Shown piece by piece: positions 24,335-38,231 of a DNA stretch of 54,444 bases (within the stretch, counting starts at the first letter, position 1; each line of letters begins with the position of its first letter). Under the pieces are notes generated by a model. The model saw only the letters and a program-made list of their open reading frames with translations. It did not search any database and was not told the DNA's origin. Source of the DNA: Byssothecium circinans (lineage: Eukaryota > Ascomycota > Dothideomycetes > Pleosporales > Massarinaceae); the NCBI GenBank assembly GCA_010015675.1, contig ML977036.1, positions 115,843 to 170,286 of the forward strand, given 5' to 3'. A program made the position numbers and the translations under genes.

Positions 24335-26540
24335 ATGTCGAAATTGTACAAGCCGGATCAGGCCGCGCTTGATTTGGTGACTGAACCTTGGAGTGAGGCT
24401 TTCAGGGTACGTTTTGAATCATGTTCTATCCCCTCCGCAGTATGTATTAGACGACTTGTGGACGGATGGGTGTTTCTGGTGGCACGATACAGGGTTGTTT
24501 CACAGTCATAAAAGGATAGGGCAACATTTCAACCACTTTCGTATTGGGTTCGAGGAATTTATCGAAGGCAACCTCCGAAAGGCAAAAAGGGAGAGTCTCG
24601 CTGAGCGTCTGATATGCTTTCAAGCACTTCGAGGCGGAATGAGTTATGACGGATGCATTGCTCCAATACCGAAGTTCAACATTCTAACAAGTTATATTTG
24701 CTAACGAATTTAGTAGGCTCAACGAGATGTCGGGCTTCTCGTACCTATAGACTTCCACGTTGCACCGGTAGTATCACTACGAGCAGCATGCTTCGCCAAC
24801 AATCAGTATGAGGACAAGTCGTTCCAAACATGCTTTTCGAACCTCTTGGCCCTCGGTCTCCGCAGGTTCAATGTCGATGTATATTGGGATCAGATTCTAT
24901 CGCAATGGAGTTTATGCCCTGCTCAAATACCACCCCCGGGTTCGGCGATGACGGCCTCAACAATGCCGACGAGGGCCCACACTTCCTCTTCATCGTCGGT
25001 GACAGCAACAGCCAATCCGAGCGTAGCAGTAAGGGATGACGCTGTGACTGATGCACATGTGGCGGGACCTGAGGAAGACGATGTAAAACTGCGTCAAGAA
25101 GCACCGCCAACCAATCTGGGATCACCAAGCGCATCATCAACACCGACCCCTATAGCAACACCACAAACAAGCGTTAATGGTTCCATGAACTCAACTGAAC
25201 CCTACAACTGCACTTCATCAATGACGCTGAGCTACCTCGCTAGAATAGTCTCTGACTTCCTAGACGTAACAGCCACAACAACAGATGCACGTTTCACCTC
25301 CCTCCAACTCAACCTCCACGCTGCAGCATCCTGGAATGCACCAGATCAACCAGCTCCACAACCCACACGATTCCCTAGCCCTGGCAATATGATAAGCGAA
25401 ATTATTAGGGGCGATCTATCCGAGGTTCTGTACACACCACAGCAACTACAGGACCAGAGAAACGATGTAGACGGCAATTGGTATTCTGGCGACCCCAACA
25501 ATCGTCCCGCTGCAGGCTACTACCGCACCGAACAAATCGGCAGAAACCTAGTGGCACCAAACGGCTGGCCTACGGAAGCCTTTGTGGAGTTTCGCGACCA
25601 ACAGCGCCTACTCGCTACTTTCGGTTCCATCGATCCTCAAATGTCCAGCTACAATATTACCGATGATAGAGACACCATCTTCCCGCCCGGAACGATTCGG
25701 CAAGACCATCCCGTCACTTACCACTCAGATGGCAGCATATCATCGGGTTGTCTGTTCTCCTCCTCCGAGTCCTCCATCACTGAAAGTACCAATAATTCTT
25801 GGGCTGTTGCCAGCGCACCTGAGATGTCAATCGGTGTGGCCCCGGACCTACTCGCGCCTATTCCGGCTGTCAGCAACCTGACATCCTGTGGTCTGGCCGC
25901 TCTCCTCAACCAGACCCTGGCAGGCGTTACAGCGGACCAAAACCCGCTGCCATACGCCGCATTCGTACGCTCGTACCTCTGGACATGGGCGCCCGGCGAG
26001 CCAGTGAATGCGACGTTCGGCAACAATAATATCGCTAGGTGCGCGGCCATGTTCACGAATGAAACGTATCCTGGACGATGGCGAACGGTGGATTGCACGA
26101 CAAGTCTACGCGTCGCGTGCCAAGACCTCTCCACACCATATCGTTGGGAAGTCTCCTCCGAGAGCAATAGATACGCCGACGCTAAGTCTCTCTGTCCGCC
26201 TGGTCTCTCTTTCAGCGTTCCACACACCTCCCTCGAAAACGCACACCTCCTCGCCGCAATGCGTTCCTCTTCCTCCCAAGAACCCATCTTCGTCAACCTA
26301 AACTCGCTAGACGAGACGGATTGCTGGGTCGCTGGCACAGATAGCTCGTGTCCGTACATTCCGCCTGCGGATACTGATCATACGCGAATAGTAGTCGTAC
26401 CGACTATCGCTGCGGTGATTATCTTTGTCTGTGCTGTTGCTACTTTCTTTGTCAAGTGTGCTTCGAACCGCAGGGACGATAAGAGGGGGAGGAGAAGGAG
26501 GATGGTGGATGGGTGGGAGTATGAGGGGGTGCCTAGTTAG
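24335..26540 (+). CDS. MTC6: Mtc6-like type I membrane protein (maintenance of telomere capping 6 family)
   Basis: I model two exons, 24335-24406 and 24717-26540, giving 631 aa. Exon 1 (MSKLYKPDQ..EPWSEAFR) ends at a GTACGT donor; the 310-base intron has CTAAC at 24701 and its acceptor at 24716, phase 0. The joined text AQRDVGLLVPIDFHVAP, then CFSNLLALGLRRFNVDVYWD, is the diagnostic N-terminal block of fungal Mtc6 proteins. A Ser/Thr/Pro-rich spacer, many Cys and numerous N-x-S/T sites fit a lumenal or extracellular glycoprotein. One hydrophobic segment near residues 582-604 (IVVVPTIAAVIIFVCAVATFF) is followed by a basic tail. In yeast mtc6 was found in a telomere-capping synthetic screen; the molecular function is not established. 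The first exon is short and is the least certain part. Confidence 0.8.
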
Positions 26541-27032
26541 TTGTTCTTGGGGGAGGAGGAGAAGGAGAGGATTTTGCGGTTGATGTGCGACTCTGGCGCT
26601 CTGTATAGGGGGTAAATGGTGAACACTGCACATGAGCGGTCGGTCAGTGTCTGATAAGGCTTGTGTTGCAGTTGTAATAGCTTGTATTTGTTAGTGGTTA
26701 CTGAGTTTATTTGTATCTCTACGTGCGGTTGGACGTCAAGAGTGGAGGGAACTTTTAATTGTCTCTGCAATACTCAGACGTTATTATTCCTTCGTAAATA
26801 TTAAACTAAGACTAAACTTTCGTAATCTTATATCCGCCTATCCGTCAAGCTCGGGGTATATGCACGCATCATCAACCATCGACCACATCCAACCAATTAT
26901 TCCCAGCCTCTCAATCCAAAGCGGCCATTATATTAAGAAAAACCTGCAGTACGTTAGACATCTTGCACAACCCAGAAGTTCCCAACTGTTCCCCAACCCA
27001 ATTGCTAGCTGGCAAAAGACGACGCCATCTAT
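26541..27032. other. convergent intergenic region
   Basis: This lies between the 3' ends of the MTC6-like (plus) and GH43 (minus) genes and should hold both terminators. It has several A/T-rich runs. No gene seen. Confidence 0.5.
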
Positions 27033-28579
27033 CTATTTCGGCACAACAACCGGCCACCCATCCCGGAACTCAAGGTAATTAAACCCGAAGAAGAACTGCG
27101 TTGCGTGAAACCCCACACTCGGCTTTACTATTTCAACATCGTCAGTGTTTTCTTCCTTCTCTCCACCTCGTCTCATCTCAAATAAACCTGATTCAACCAC
27201 CCCCTGCCCCCCATCCCAGGATAAAAAAAACCAAACTCACCATAATGATAATACAACACCGTCCTCCCCGCCTCATCACGCACTCCCTGTCCCCCCGGCG
27301 CATACACATCCCCATGACTCCCCAACACCACGGTACCCCCGTACCCCCCGTCCTCACCCAAGCACCTCCTCCCCTCCCGATCCACAAAAGGGCCTTCAAC
27401 GCCGTCGCTCCGGCAGACGAGGACCTTGTACTCGCGGCCCGGGGCGGGCAGGTTCGGGGGCACGGCGCAGCAGTTCCCGGCGCTGAAGAAGAGGTAGTAT
27501 TTCCCGGCGGGGCTGTGTTTGTATATCGTAGCGCCTTCGATCACATCGGCATTGAGGGAGGAGTTGCGGGCGATGTTTATTATCGGGGGCAGTGTGGCAG
27601 TTGCGGAGTCGGCGATGGCGGTGTTCGAATTATTATTATTCGGGTCGTCGGTGGTGTTTGTGGTTATGTTAGTTGCTGTTGTTGTTGTTGTTGTTGTTGT
27701 TGTAGCGACGGTACCGGTGGGTTTCGTAAAATCCAATAATCTGTCCGAGTCGAGCTTGGTTAGGAAAATGCCGTCCCAGAAACTGCCGAAGGTGAGGTAG
27801 ATGGGCGAATCGGGCGAGGCTTGGATTAGGGAGGGGTCGATCAGGTTGTAGGACGCGGATTGAGGGAGGTTGTAGCTGCCGTGGTCGGTCCAGGTTCCGG
27901 GGTCTAGAGAGGTTGAGGTCGCGACGCCAATTTGGCTGTCTTGGGATCCGAGGAAGGAGACGGCGTAGTAGCAGTAGTATGTTGGGCCGATCTTGATGAC
28001 GTTTGGAGCCTGGTGTGGAGGTTAGTGGGAGGGGGAATGGAGAGGGAGTTTAGTGTTTGTTTGGGAGATGGGAATGATATATAAGGCATTACAGATTATT
28101 CGTATCTATCTAATATCCGCAGTTATGGAAGTATCAAAACGCATGTTGTTTTCTGATCGAGATTTCAAAAAGATAGAGAAAAGCGAGTTACACACCCAGA
28201 TATCCTGCCTAACGGCATCGACAACAATCTTCGTCCCATTCGTCAATAAAGCGCCCTGGTAAGTCCAGGGCCCCTCGATAGCCGGTGCGGTCGCAATGGC
28301 AATGTTACCCGACGTGGAAAATCGATAGTATTTGCCTCCTTTCTTGACGATGGAAGGGTCGTGGATCCAGGAGCAGTTTCCTTTGCACGGCTCGGGATTG
28401 GGATACTTGTGATCAGCATATTTGCCAATGAAGGATCCTCCTGTGATGAGGTGGACTCCTGGGATAGCTGTCCGGGAGGTGTTGTATGGATATTTGACGA
28501 TCTGTGACGTGGCCGTGGTGGTGATCGTTGCGATTATGGAGAGCCCGTAGAGCGTGTTGAGGAATATTGATCGTAGCAT
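27033..28579 (-). CDS. secreted GH43 endo-1,5-alpha-L-arabinanase
   Basis: Three exons on the minus strand: 28579-28196, 28009-27241 and 27127-27033; introns of 186 and 113 bases; 415 aa. Residues 1-25 form a signal peptide. GH43 five-blade landmarks are all present: WIHDPSIV (catalytic base D74), DIW-APNV (the W-A-P-D/N-V motif, formed exactly across intron 1), NLIDPSL (D186), VIEGATIY (catalytic acid E286), GSHGDVYAPGGQGV, YYHY, and a C-terminal FGFNYLEF..GWPVV restored by exon 3. It should cleave the arabinan backbone of pectin outside the cell. Unusual is a Thr/Asn-rich run at about residues 229-262, encoded partly by a GTT microsatellite, inserted between blades. Exon 2 ends with G before GTGAGT and exon 3 starts TA, giving Val and keeping frame. 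Confidence 0.9.
27678..27701. repeat. (GTT)8 microsatellite inside the GH43 coding region
   Basis: Eight perfect GTT units; on the minus strand they are part of the nine-Thr run of the arabinanase. Length change by multiples of three would keep the frame. Confidence 0.85.
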
Positions 28580-28988
28580 TCTTTTTTAAAGCTGCCTGTG
28601 TGGGGTAGGCGGGTTTTTGGATGCAGATGTGTCGCAGGCAGTGTGTGAAGAATGCTGGCATATAGTATATACCTCTAATATGGAAGTGGATGAGATAGAT
28701 GAATGGGAAAAGGGGAATATGAAGCATAAAGCAACATTAATCTAAGGTTAAGCTGGCGAAGCTTATAATTTGTCCAGAACACAGTAAAGGCTATGGAGGG
28801 AGCATGCTAAAAGATTGTATTTGTGCGTATGGGCGAGCTCATGAATAAGAGCACGGTAGTGATGGGAACCACAGATATCAGATCGCGTTAGAGTCGGAAC
28901 GGAACCCCTGTGCTGTGGATCAATAAGATCTATAATTGTTTTAGCGAGGCTTGGTTAAAAGATGCAGGAGCTATACATACACCACCAC
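28580..28988. other. upstream region of the GH43 gene
   Basis: AT-leaning, with TATA-like words (about 28664-28671) near the GH43 start, ending at the left end of the first inverted-repeat element. No gene recognised. Confidence 0.5.
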
Positions 28989-29358
28989 GCGGGTGCAATG
29001 ATTTCCCGCACACCAAAAACCCTCATAATACCTTCGCACCCTACAGATCTACACACATTAAGAGGTTTCGTAGGGGCGTTTAATAGCAGTAGGATATTTG
29101 GGGCCTCTTTTATATTTCTATGCTTTGCTATATATATTTAATCGCTGTTGGCGCTGTAATCCGACATTGTGTCCTTAGAGCCCTCACCTCTTACCTGTAA
29201 TAACGCAACAGGTATACTATTTATAAATATAATAAAACGTAGAACTGTAGAGCTAAGCCTATTTTATAATGTATATATAGGAATTCATTGAAAAAGCTTG
29301 TTGCCGACGTGAAAAGGGAAGGTGAGGTTTTTGGTGTGCGGGGAATCATTGCACCCGC
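28989..29358. mobile_element. 370-bp terminal-inverted-repeat element (MITE-like)
   Basis: The 33-bp ends are inverted copies with one mismatch: left 28989-29021 starts GCGGGTGCAATGATTTCCCG, and the right end 29326-29358 is its reverse complement, with a C in place of one T. The interior is very AT-rich with no coding capacity. Size, ends and lack of ORFs fit a non-autonomous MITE. A target-site duplication is not evident: the flanks are CACCAC on the left and ATGATCAC on the right. The parent transposon family is unknown. Confidence 0.8.
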
Positions 29359-29366
29359 ATGATCAC

Positions 29367-29506
29367 CTCAAGGGTAAGTAGTGGATGCTAGGGATCTTGG
29401 GATTCATTTTTCAAACAAAATACAACGTAGTAATTGGATCAACGCTTGTGTCAGCAGTGCTTTGTAGAATTTCCCGGATCCCTAGCATCGACTACTTACC
29501 CTTGAG
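29367..29506. mobile_element. 140-bp terminal-inverted-repeat element (MITE-like), 8 bp from the previous one
   Basis: The 36-bp ends pair with 32 identities: left 29367-29402 starts CTCAAGGGTAAGTAGTGGAT, and the right end 29471-29506 is its inverted copy ending CTACTTACCCTTGAG. The interior is only about 70 bases and non-coding. The ends differ from those of the element on its left, so this is a second family. No clear target duplication is visible. A foldback hairpin of transposon origin is the best reading. Confidence 0.8.
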
Positions 29507-30500
29507 ATGGTGTACGTTGCTATCTATGTATTTCCAACAACACTGCCAGATATTAGGCGGCTTAGGGTTAGGAGAGGAGGTGCATAATTCGCCAATGGTG
29601 GCAGCTTAAGGCAAAATGCGTCGAAACGAGATCTTGTCTGATGTTGAAACCGTTTTCATCAAGTCGCGAACATGATTTGATTTGGTACAGCATGCCAGTC
29701 GCCAACGCCAACGCACAGCATGGTCCTTAAATGTGGTGGAGCATCACGAAAACCAACAAGTCGTACGACATGTGAACTCGCGCGCATGTGATGGCGACCG
29801 CAGTAGAGTCTTCGGTTTCCTGGGTGATGACGTCTGTCAAACGTTTCCGAAGATATTTCGGTCACATCTGAGCTCGAGATTCTATAAAGTGTTTAACGCA
29901 TCCTAGAAGTCTAGTGGGGTTTTCTGCATGTCACATTTTGAGATTTGGATTTGGCGAATCGTCTGCCTGTTTCGGGTGGCTGCGAAAGTCTCCAGGCCAC
30001 GGCCGCTGGTATTAACACAAAGGAAATCGTGGCAAGTTTGAGATGGCACCTGCAAAAAGTCAGCAAGTATTCTGAATTTCTTCAACCTCCTTTCAAAGGG
30101 GTGCAGGGGACCAATCCCAAGCGCCGGGCTATGTATATATAACCAACCTCGCCAGGTCGCAGCATCATCCCAGTATCAATAATCGTCAGCCGATAACAAG
30201 AACGCTGCCCGAACGCCATCTGTAAATAGTAAGCTTTTCGCTATTAATGTAAACGCGAGGGTTAACTGAAAGCCTACTCGTTGCCAGAGGGACATCAAAG
30301 ATAGTTGCATGGACGAAAGCGTTGAAGGGAGGTGATAGCGTTAAAGAATATGGAATTCGATTCTTAGCGCATGCTCTTGCCGAGGAAGGAGCGTTGCGCA
30401 AAGTGCGACGAAAACGTCTGCATCCATCCTGCATCCATCAACACCATCACATGGAAGCCACCCTTTGTACACCGCTCGCATAAACGTCCATTTCGAGGCC
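29507..30500. other. no recognised gene
   Basis: Short frames on both strands (29682-29906, 29945-30142, 30186-30434) have no motif I recognise. This may be decayed sequence continuous with the dehydrogenase pseudogene on its right. Confidence 0.4.
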
Positions 30501-30930
30501 TCACTCATCCACGTCAGTGCTGTTGCTCCATTTCTCGAATTGCTTAACGCTCTTGAAATGCTCATCATGTTTGGCATTGATCATCTTATGAGCCTCTTTG
30601 TCAATTACGCATCGGATGGGAGGATCTTTCATGGTGGCCAGGTCGTAGAATACCTGTGCAGCTTTCGTGGGATCGCCGACGTATTCCTTTACGTTCTTTT
30701 TGGCATTGACGTGGTCGTAAAGTTCGAGGGTCTTCTCGCCAAAGTCCATCGAACGTCCAGCCCAGTCGGTGCGGAAACCACTCGGCTCAAGCTGGTGAAT
30801 TTGAAGTCCCATTCAGTCTTCACTTCCTTCTGCACAGTGGCTGCGGCGTCTGAACAGCTTCTCAACGGCTTCACAATTACCAATCTGCTTCGATTGGCTA
30901 ATGAGCAGGTTGTATAATCCTGTTAATAGG
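30501..30930 (-). pseudogene. 3' fragment of a short-chain dehydrogenase/reductase gene
   Basis: The C-terminal part of an SDR protein is readable on the minus strand: KEVKTEWDFKFTSL in one frame continues as LEPSGFRTDWAGRSMDF in another, so a frameshift lies near 30795. The 'EPGGFRTD' block follows the catalytic YxxxK helix in fungal SDRs. After it come LELYDHVNAKKNVKEYVGDP and the usual helix before the stop at 30501. The Rossmann TGxxxGIG motif and the YxxxK site are absent, so the 5' half is lost. This is non-functional. Confidence 0.7.
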
Positions 30931-31209
30931 TTATCCATAGGCTGCTAATAGGCTACTGACAGGCCGCCACAGATATAATTGTTAGGCTGTTGGCGAGACG
31001 CCGTAAAGGGCCGTGAAAGGCAAGAAGTGACGCTTGTTTATATGATAACGAGTGCGAGGTGGAGACATCTGGAGGTCATTTAGGTTAAGGTACCCTTTGT
31101 ATGACCTGGTGGAAAGAGACTCGAAGTTTAGGTGCCGGCACATTGAAATGTCCGACGTGCCATGTGATCTAGTCCCAGATAGGGTCTGTAATGGGGAGGC
31201 ACGACCGAG

Positions 31210-31250
31210 ACGCGTAAAAGGCACTAAAAGCCTTGGCTAGCACAACGCGT
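31210..31250. promoter_or_regulatory. two MluI cell-cycle boxes (ACGCGT) in the MCM3 promoter
   Basis: Perfect ACGCGT words at 31210-31215 and 31245-31250 lie 166 and 131 bases before the MCM3 ATG. In yeasts this is the MBF binding site driving G1/S expression of replication genes including MCMs. The word occurs by chance elsewhere in the window (for example in the flbD interval), so the pairing and position are the evidence, not the single site. Confidence 0.6.
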
Positions 31251-31380
31251 CGAGCCGCCCATTTCACCCCTCTGAGAGTTTAAGCTCTCCTCTTTGAAGC
31301 ACAAGCCATCGCATCAATTCCCTTCTGGATATCGCAAACTTTTTGTCCCTGTTACTGTCTCGTCACAAAAGTTTTTCACC

Positions 31381-34385
<3,005 letters not shown>

Positions 34386-34699
34386 GGTGTACCTCCAGGT
34401 CTGTCAACCAATACCGTGAGGTAGGTATGTATAGCGGGGTCCTTGGCGCACGTCACTGTTCCTGAATTCGTTCCAAGGCCTCACGACATCCTTGCTACTC
34501 GGCCAAGGAACCACACTGTGATTGCCAATACAGGTTTCAAGTCTTGCACAGTCGTCGACATACAAACCGCTTCGTGGGCTCTTCAATTGAGCTGCTCGCG
34601 TTCTGTGGGGTCCTGTCACAGCCAGAAACCCCAAGCTGACGAAGAAAACCATTCCTCTGGTGCTTTATATACCCACATACATCGAATCCACGGTCCACC

Positions 34700-37333
34700 A
34701 TGGCCGACGAACATGCAGACGGCGCGACGGCGGAGAAACGCGGGCTCAAAGACAAAGTGGCGCATCCGTTTCCGCATCTGCGCGAGAAGCTTAAGGAGAC
34801 GCATCTTTATGATGCAAAGATCAAAGCTGTGCACGCGAAGAACAAAGTTGGCAAATTCAAGAACTTATTCAATACGAACCATCGACACGACGAGGAGCAT
34901 GAGAAGAAGACGGATGAGAAGAGGAGTCGCGTGTGTGAAAGTCATCGATTCAATAGCTTTGCGCCGGAGAGGGAGGGGAATCTAGTGAAGTGGTATGTGG
35001 ATGGGAGGGATTACTTCTGGGTAAGTAAATATATATTGGAAGAGAGGCGTGAATAGAGGCTGATAGGACGCAGGCTGTGTCGGAAGCTTTGAGCAACGCA
35101 AAGGAGACAATCTATATCGAAGACTGGTGGTTGAGTCCTGAATTATTTCTCAGGAGGCCGCCTTTCTACAACCAGGAGTATAGGTTAGATCAACTACTCA
35201 AGAAGAAAGCCGAGGCTGGCGTAAAAATCTACATCATAGTCTACAGGGAGGTGAGTAAACCTTTAAACTCAATGGGACAAAACTGATAGGTTGTAGGTAT
35301 CAGCAGCCCTCACCTGCAATAGCAAGCACACCAAGCAAGCCCTCACGAACCTCATCCCAGAAGGCAAACCCGGCCATGGCAACATCAAAGTAATGCGCCA
35401 CCCAGACCACAACGTGTTGGAAAACGCATCCGATATGACATTCTACTGGGCGCATCACGAGAAATTCATCGTAATTGACTACGACCTCGCCTTCATTGGC
35501 GGTCTTGATCTCTGCTATGGCCGCTGGGACAACAAGCAGCACCCGCTAGCCGACGTGCATCCCTCCGGCGTCCAAAACGAAATCTTCCCCGGCCAAGATT
35601 TCAATAATAACCGCATTATGGACTTCCAGAGCGTTGATGACTGGAAATCGAACCAGCTCAGTAAAGCCGAGTACGGACGCATGCCATGGCACGATGTAGC
35701 AATGGGTGTCATTGGACCGAGTGTGTATGACATTGCGGAACACTTCGTCTTGCGCTGGAACTTCTGCAAGCGTGACAAATACAAACGCGACAAACGATAT
35801 GACTGGATCACACTCGAAGGTCGTGAAGGCGACGACGAAGATCTGGTAGGCGTCCAGCGCCCAAAGTTCCCCGTAGGCGGTTACATGCACCATCCACTGA
35901 GCCCCCTGAGCACAAAGAACCTCGATAACCGCGGAACCGTGCAAGCGCAAATCGTACGCAGCAGCGCAGACTGGAGCTCTGGTATCCTTCCTTCGGAGAA
36001 CAGTATCCAAACTGCGTACTGTGAGCTCATTCGCAATGCCCAGCACTTCGTTTACATCGAGAATCAGTTCTTCATCACTGCAACCGGCGAAGAGCAATCC
36101 CCCGTCCACAACCAAATTGGACGCGCCATCGTCGATGCCGTCGTCCGCGCCGCAAAGGAAAACCGCAAGTTCCGCGTCATCCTTATGATCCCAGCAATCC
36201 CCGGCTTCGCAGGCGACTTGCGCGACGACGCAGCAACAGGGACCCGCGCAATCATGGACTATCAATACAAGTCGATCTGCCGAGGCGAACATAGCATATA
36301 TGGACAAATAGAAAAACAGGACGTGGATCCCACAAAGTACATTTTCTGCTTCAATCTCCGTTCCTACGATCGAATCAACGCGAACCGGCAGCTAAAAGAG
36401 CACGAAGAGAAATCCGGCATGAAGTACAAAGAGCTCCAACAGACGGAAATCGAAGAGCTCGAAGCCCCACTAGAGGATGGCAACGAAGCGCGCGAAAAAG
36501 CCGCCGCCATGCGACGCAGATTCGCCGGCGACGAAGCGGACGTGGGTCTAGGAGACCAAGGCGGGATAATCGATCCGGACTCCATCGCCGACGACGCCAT
36601 GCTCACCGACAAGAAGCCCTCAACGGAAGAATGGGACGGCGACCCGGAGCAAGAAAAAGAAAACTTCTTCCAAGAAGAACTCTACATCCACGCCAAAGTC
36701 CTCATCGTCGACGACGAGTACGTCATCTGCGGTTCCTCCAACATAAACGACCGCTCGCAGCTCGGCTACCACGACTCGGAACTCTCAATCGTGCTCCACG
36801 ACACGGAGAAGATAGAGATAGAAATGGACGGCAAACCCTACCAAGCTTCCCGCCTCGCACACACCCTCCGCTCCAACCTCTGGCGCGAACACCTCGGCCT
36901 CCTCCCCCCTCAATCCCTCGACGCTAAAGACGACCCCAACGCGCAACCCCCGACCACCCACCCGCACAACGACACGCTCCCCGGCGCCGAAGCAGATTTC
37001 GTCGCGGACCCGCTCTCGGAACCCCTCTGGGCGCTCTGGTGCGAGCGCGCCACCACCAACACCTCCGTCTTCCGGGACCTCTTCCACGCGGACCCCGACG
37101 ATGGTATCCTGACGTTTGAAGACTACGACAAGTTCACGCCGAATCCCAAGACCGACGAGTCGCATAAGCAGGGGCATCTTTATGATCTGGAGAGGCCGGT
37201 GGAGCAGGTTAGGAAGGAGTTGGATAAGGTGAAGGGCCATTTGGTTTGGATGCCGCTTATGTTTCTGAGGGATGCTGAGATGGCGGAGAAGGGGTTGCAG
37301 GTTAATTCTTATACTGAGAGTATTTATACTTAG
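34700..37333 (+). CDS. phospholipase D, two HKD motifs, 844 aa
   Basis: Three exons: 34700-35020, 35074-35250, 35297-37333; introns of 53 and 46 bases, all phase 0. The two catalytic HxKx4D motifs are intact: HHEKFIVID (H220, K222, D227) and HAKVLIVDD (H631, K633, D638), each followed by the GG/GSSN element. IYIEDWWLSPELFLRRP and AGVKIYIIVYREV are typical of eukaryotic PLDs. The enzyme hydrolyses phosphatidylcholine to phosphatidic acid and choline. PX and PH domains are absent, so it is the shorter fungal PldA type, distinct from Spo14. A variable acidic insert (about 520-620) precedes the second motif. The start CACCATGGCC is a strong context. Exon 1 is basic and probably binds membranes peripherally. 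Confidence 0.9.
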
Positions 37334-38231
37334 GGGGGGGAGGGAGGTGGGAGGGGGAGTTGGGGAGGGAGGGGAGGGAAGGGGTTGGATGGGTTGGGGT
37401 ACGGAATGTCATGATTATGTTTCTTTTATTGCGAGTTCTAGTTTTTTGTCTTCGGAGATCTTTTCAAGGCTTTTCTTTTATTTCTTTTGCCTTTTAGTCA
37501 AAGTATGCATGCATGTATGGTCTTGTTCGACTCGTCGGGCTGGCTAGCCCGGCAGACTCAGCACCCAAGTTTAATAGTACTTGGACTGAACCAATATCCA
37601 CTGGTCAATATCAATAATAATCAGCTGCAGCATGGTGGCCATCGTTCTATTTCCTATTTCCTATTTCATTTTATCAACGACGTCTCCACTCCACCCCGTC
37701 TTCGGTTCCGATGATCAGGTGAAGAAGAGTCTGCGTGCGCGTGCATGGAACGCATACATGGTCGAAGCCGGCACACATGTATGTACACGCTATTTCATAG
37801 CTCGGCTTGGTGAGTGAGTGAGTGAGTGAGTGAGTGAGACAAAGGGGTGTCAGGGATCTCCGGTCTATAGAGTGTGGTCTTCCTTATATCGCTGTACACG
37901 GGGTGAGGAAGAACAGCAGAGAATCAAGACGTGCAGGCACTCTCCTCAAAAAGACATCTTCTCTCACGCCATAACCTTGTGCGTTAAGTCTTATACGCGC
38001 ATGGTTGGTAATGATTCATGCATTCCGTTAGATTACATGCTCCAGGTGAAGTGCTGCAGCTACTTGAGGCATCGGGACTACTCACGAGACTCTTAAAAAA
38101 AAGTCTGTCCTGCCCTCTCGCCTCCGTCATCATCAAGCTCATACACATTCAGTGCTTGGGTTTGCTTGCCCAATGGATGACGTTCCGGTCTCGTCCCTCT
38201 CTCTCTCCTCTCCTCATCCATCCACTCTCCT
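37334..38231. other. convergent intergenic region between PLD and the cyclin-RG gene
   Basis: It begins with a G-rich run right after the PLD stop (37334-37400) and contains a (TGAG)7 microsatellite. No gene recognised. Confidence 0.5.
37811..37838. repeat. (TGAG)7 microsatellite
   Basis: Seven perfect TGAG units in the intergenic space. Confidence 0.9.

Noticed and set aside
25718..26359. 213-codon minus frame inside the MTC6-like gene
   Set aside because: Antisense shadow; the plus strand carries the conserved protein.
27101..27739. 212-codon plus frame across the GH43 gene end
   Set aside because: The minus strand holds the catalytic motifs and a continuous splice model; the plus frame is a shadow with a poly-Cys run from the GTT repeat.
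35546..36307. 253-codon minus frame inside the PLD gene
   Set aside because: It is the antisense shadow of the highly conserved PLD exon.
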